Shown one piece after another: positions 63,147 through 64,000 of a DNA stretch of 64,000 bases. Within the stretch, counting starts at the first letter, position 1, and each line of letters starts with the position of its first letter. Under the pieces are notes generated by a model, which was given only the letters and a program-made list of their open reading frames with translations, did not search any database and was not told where the DNA came from. Source of the stretch: Candidatus Obscuribacterales bacterium (GTDB taxonomy: Bacteria > Cyanobacteriota > Vampirovibrionia > Obscuribacterales > Obscuribacteraceae); contig JAIETF010000003.1 in NCBI GenBank assembly GCA_019745415.1, positions 62,001-126,000 on the forward strand, written 5' to 3'. Both the position numbers and the translations under genes were made by a program.

Positions 63147-63262
63147 CTTTATTAATTGCTCGCAACCTCGCAAAGCCCGGCAGAGATAAGGTCTGAATCG
63201 ACACGGTTATCAAGTGCGCCTTTTCTATTGAAAGGGTGTATATGCCTTAGTAAAATTAAAAA

Positions 63263-64000
63263 ATGCCAAGAACTGTCATTCACGACCACGACGGTCACGT
63301 CGACGACTTACTAAGCTGCATATTGCTCTGGCTCAGCCCAGAGATTGACTTGCAGGCTGTTGGTATTACCAATGGTGACTGCTATGCACCGCAGATTTTT
63401 GAAGCGACTCAAAAGATAGCCACTTTTCTAGATATAGACGGTCCTGAAATAGCCGTCACCGAAGATGAAGTGCCGAATCCCTTTCCAGATAACTGGCGTC
63501 GAGAATCTTACATAATCAATGAACTGCCGCTTTTTGAAGACAATTATCTCAAAAAGACCTATCAGCAGGGTCGTCCGCGCCGCATCGACAGTGTATTTTT
63601 AGACTGTATCGCCAATTCAAAAGTACCAATTACAGTCGTCACCACAGGTCCGCTCACCAATATGGCCAACCTTCTGGCCAATCATCCCGAAATCAAAAAG
63701 AACATCCAGGAATTCATCATCATGGGCGGCGCCATCAGGGTGAAAGGCAATGTGGAAGAACCAGGACACGACGGTACCGCCGAATGGAATGTCTATGCCG
63801 ATCCCGCTGCTTTCAAGCAAATTGTAGACAGTAAGCTGCCTGTCAAGCTTATTACCCTCGATCTAACTAATGAGCTGCCTGTGACCAAAGACTTTCTCGG
63901 CAAACTGGAAGCCCAAGCAGAAAAATCGCGAGCATCGGCTCTAGCTGCCAAACTCTGGTCTCTGGTCAAAGGTTTCGACTATTACTTCTGGGACACAATT
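63263..64000 (+). CDS. Nucleoside hydrolase-like protein, truncated by right window edge (absent from ORF track)
   Basis: My translation from ATG 63263: MPRTVIHDHDGHVDDLLSCILLW...TVVTTGPLTNMANLLANHPEIKKNIQEFIIMGGAIRVKGN...EWNVYADPAAFKQI; DxDxxxDD motif. Confidence 0.88.
   Translation, partial: MPRTVIHDHDGHVDDLLSCILLWLSPEIDLQAVGITNGDCYAPQIFEATQKIATFLDIDGPEIAVTEDEVPNPFPDNWRRESYIINELPLFEDNYLKKTYQQGRPRRIDSVFLDCIANSKVPITVVTTGPLTNMANLLANHPEIKKNIQEFIIMGGAIRVKGNVEEPGHDGTAEWNVYADPAAFKQIVDSKLPVKLITLDLTNELPVTKDFLGKLEAQAEKSRASALAAKLWSLVKGFDYYFWDTI

Overview
The window is a gene-dense bacterial chromosome segment on both strands. I see no convincing tRNA/rRNA genes, CRISPR array, IS element or phage module. 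Clearly recognisable blocks are: ubiX-rimM; a GT20/OtsA-like trehalose-6-phosphate synthase; a minus-strand complex I operon nuoA-B-C-D-H-I-J-K with no E/F/G in place; rnc; rpsA behind a structured leader; an OsmC-like gene; a GAF + HD-GYP protein with a long Ala/Pro linker; a MoxR/DUF58/DUF4129-type operon ending in a spermidine-synthase-like membrane fusion; a GAF-LuxR regulator; an ECF sigma / zinc-finger anti-sigma / Spy-like (LTxxQ) operon; a double-DTGA retropepsin-like protease fused to TPRs; kdsA; a Ser/Thr kinase - GH57 - FHA run facing a membrane protein with five VAKTMLE-type repeats; three TadE/TadG-like pseudopilin genes; pyk; and sufR divergent from sufC-B-D-Rieske-S-U-T. A nucleoside hydrolase is cut by the right edge. 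kdsA (LPS), SufR and the EFG-less complex I fit a Gram-negative lineage, possibly a non-photosynthetic cyanobacterial relative, but the taxonomy is inference only. The most interesting signal is the kinase/FHA/VAKTMLE-repeat neighbourhood: the repeated threonine sits in a pT-x-x-E/D context of the kind some FHA domains bind. Other notable points are an in-frame N-terminal extension on NuoK, a 14-aa repeat tail on NuoI, a three-segment hairpin upstream of rpsA, and the tandem aspartic protease.
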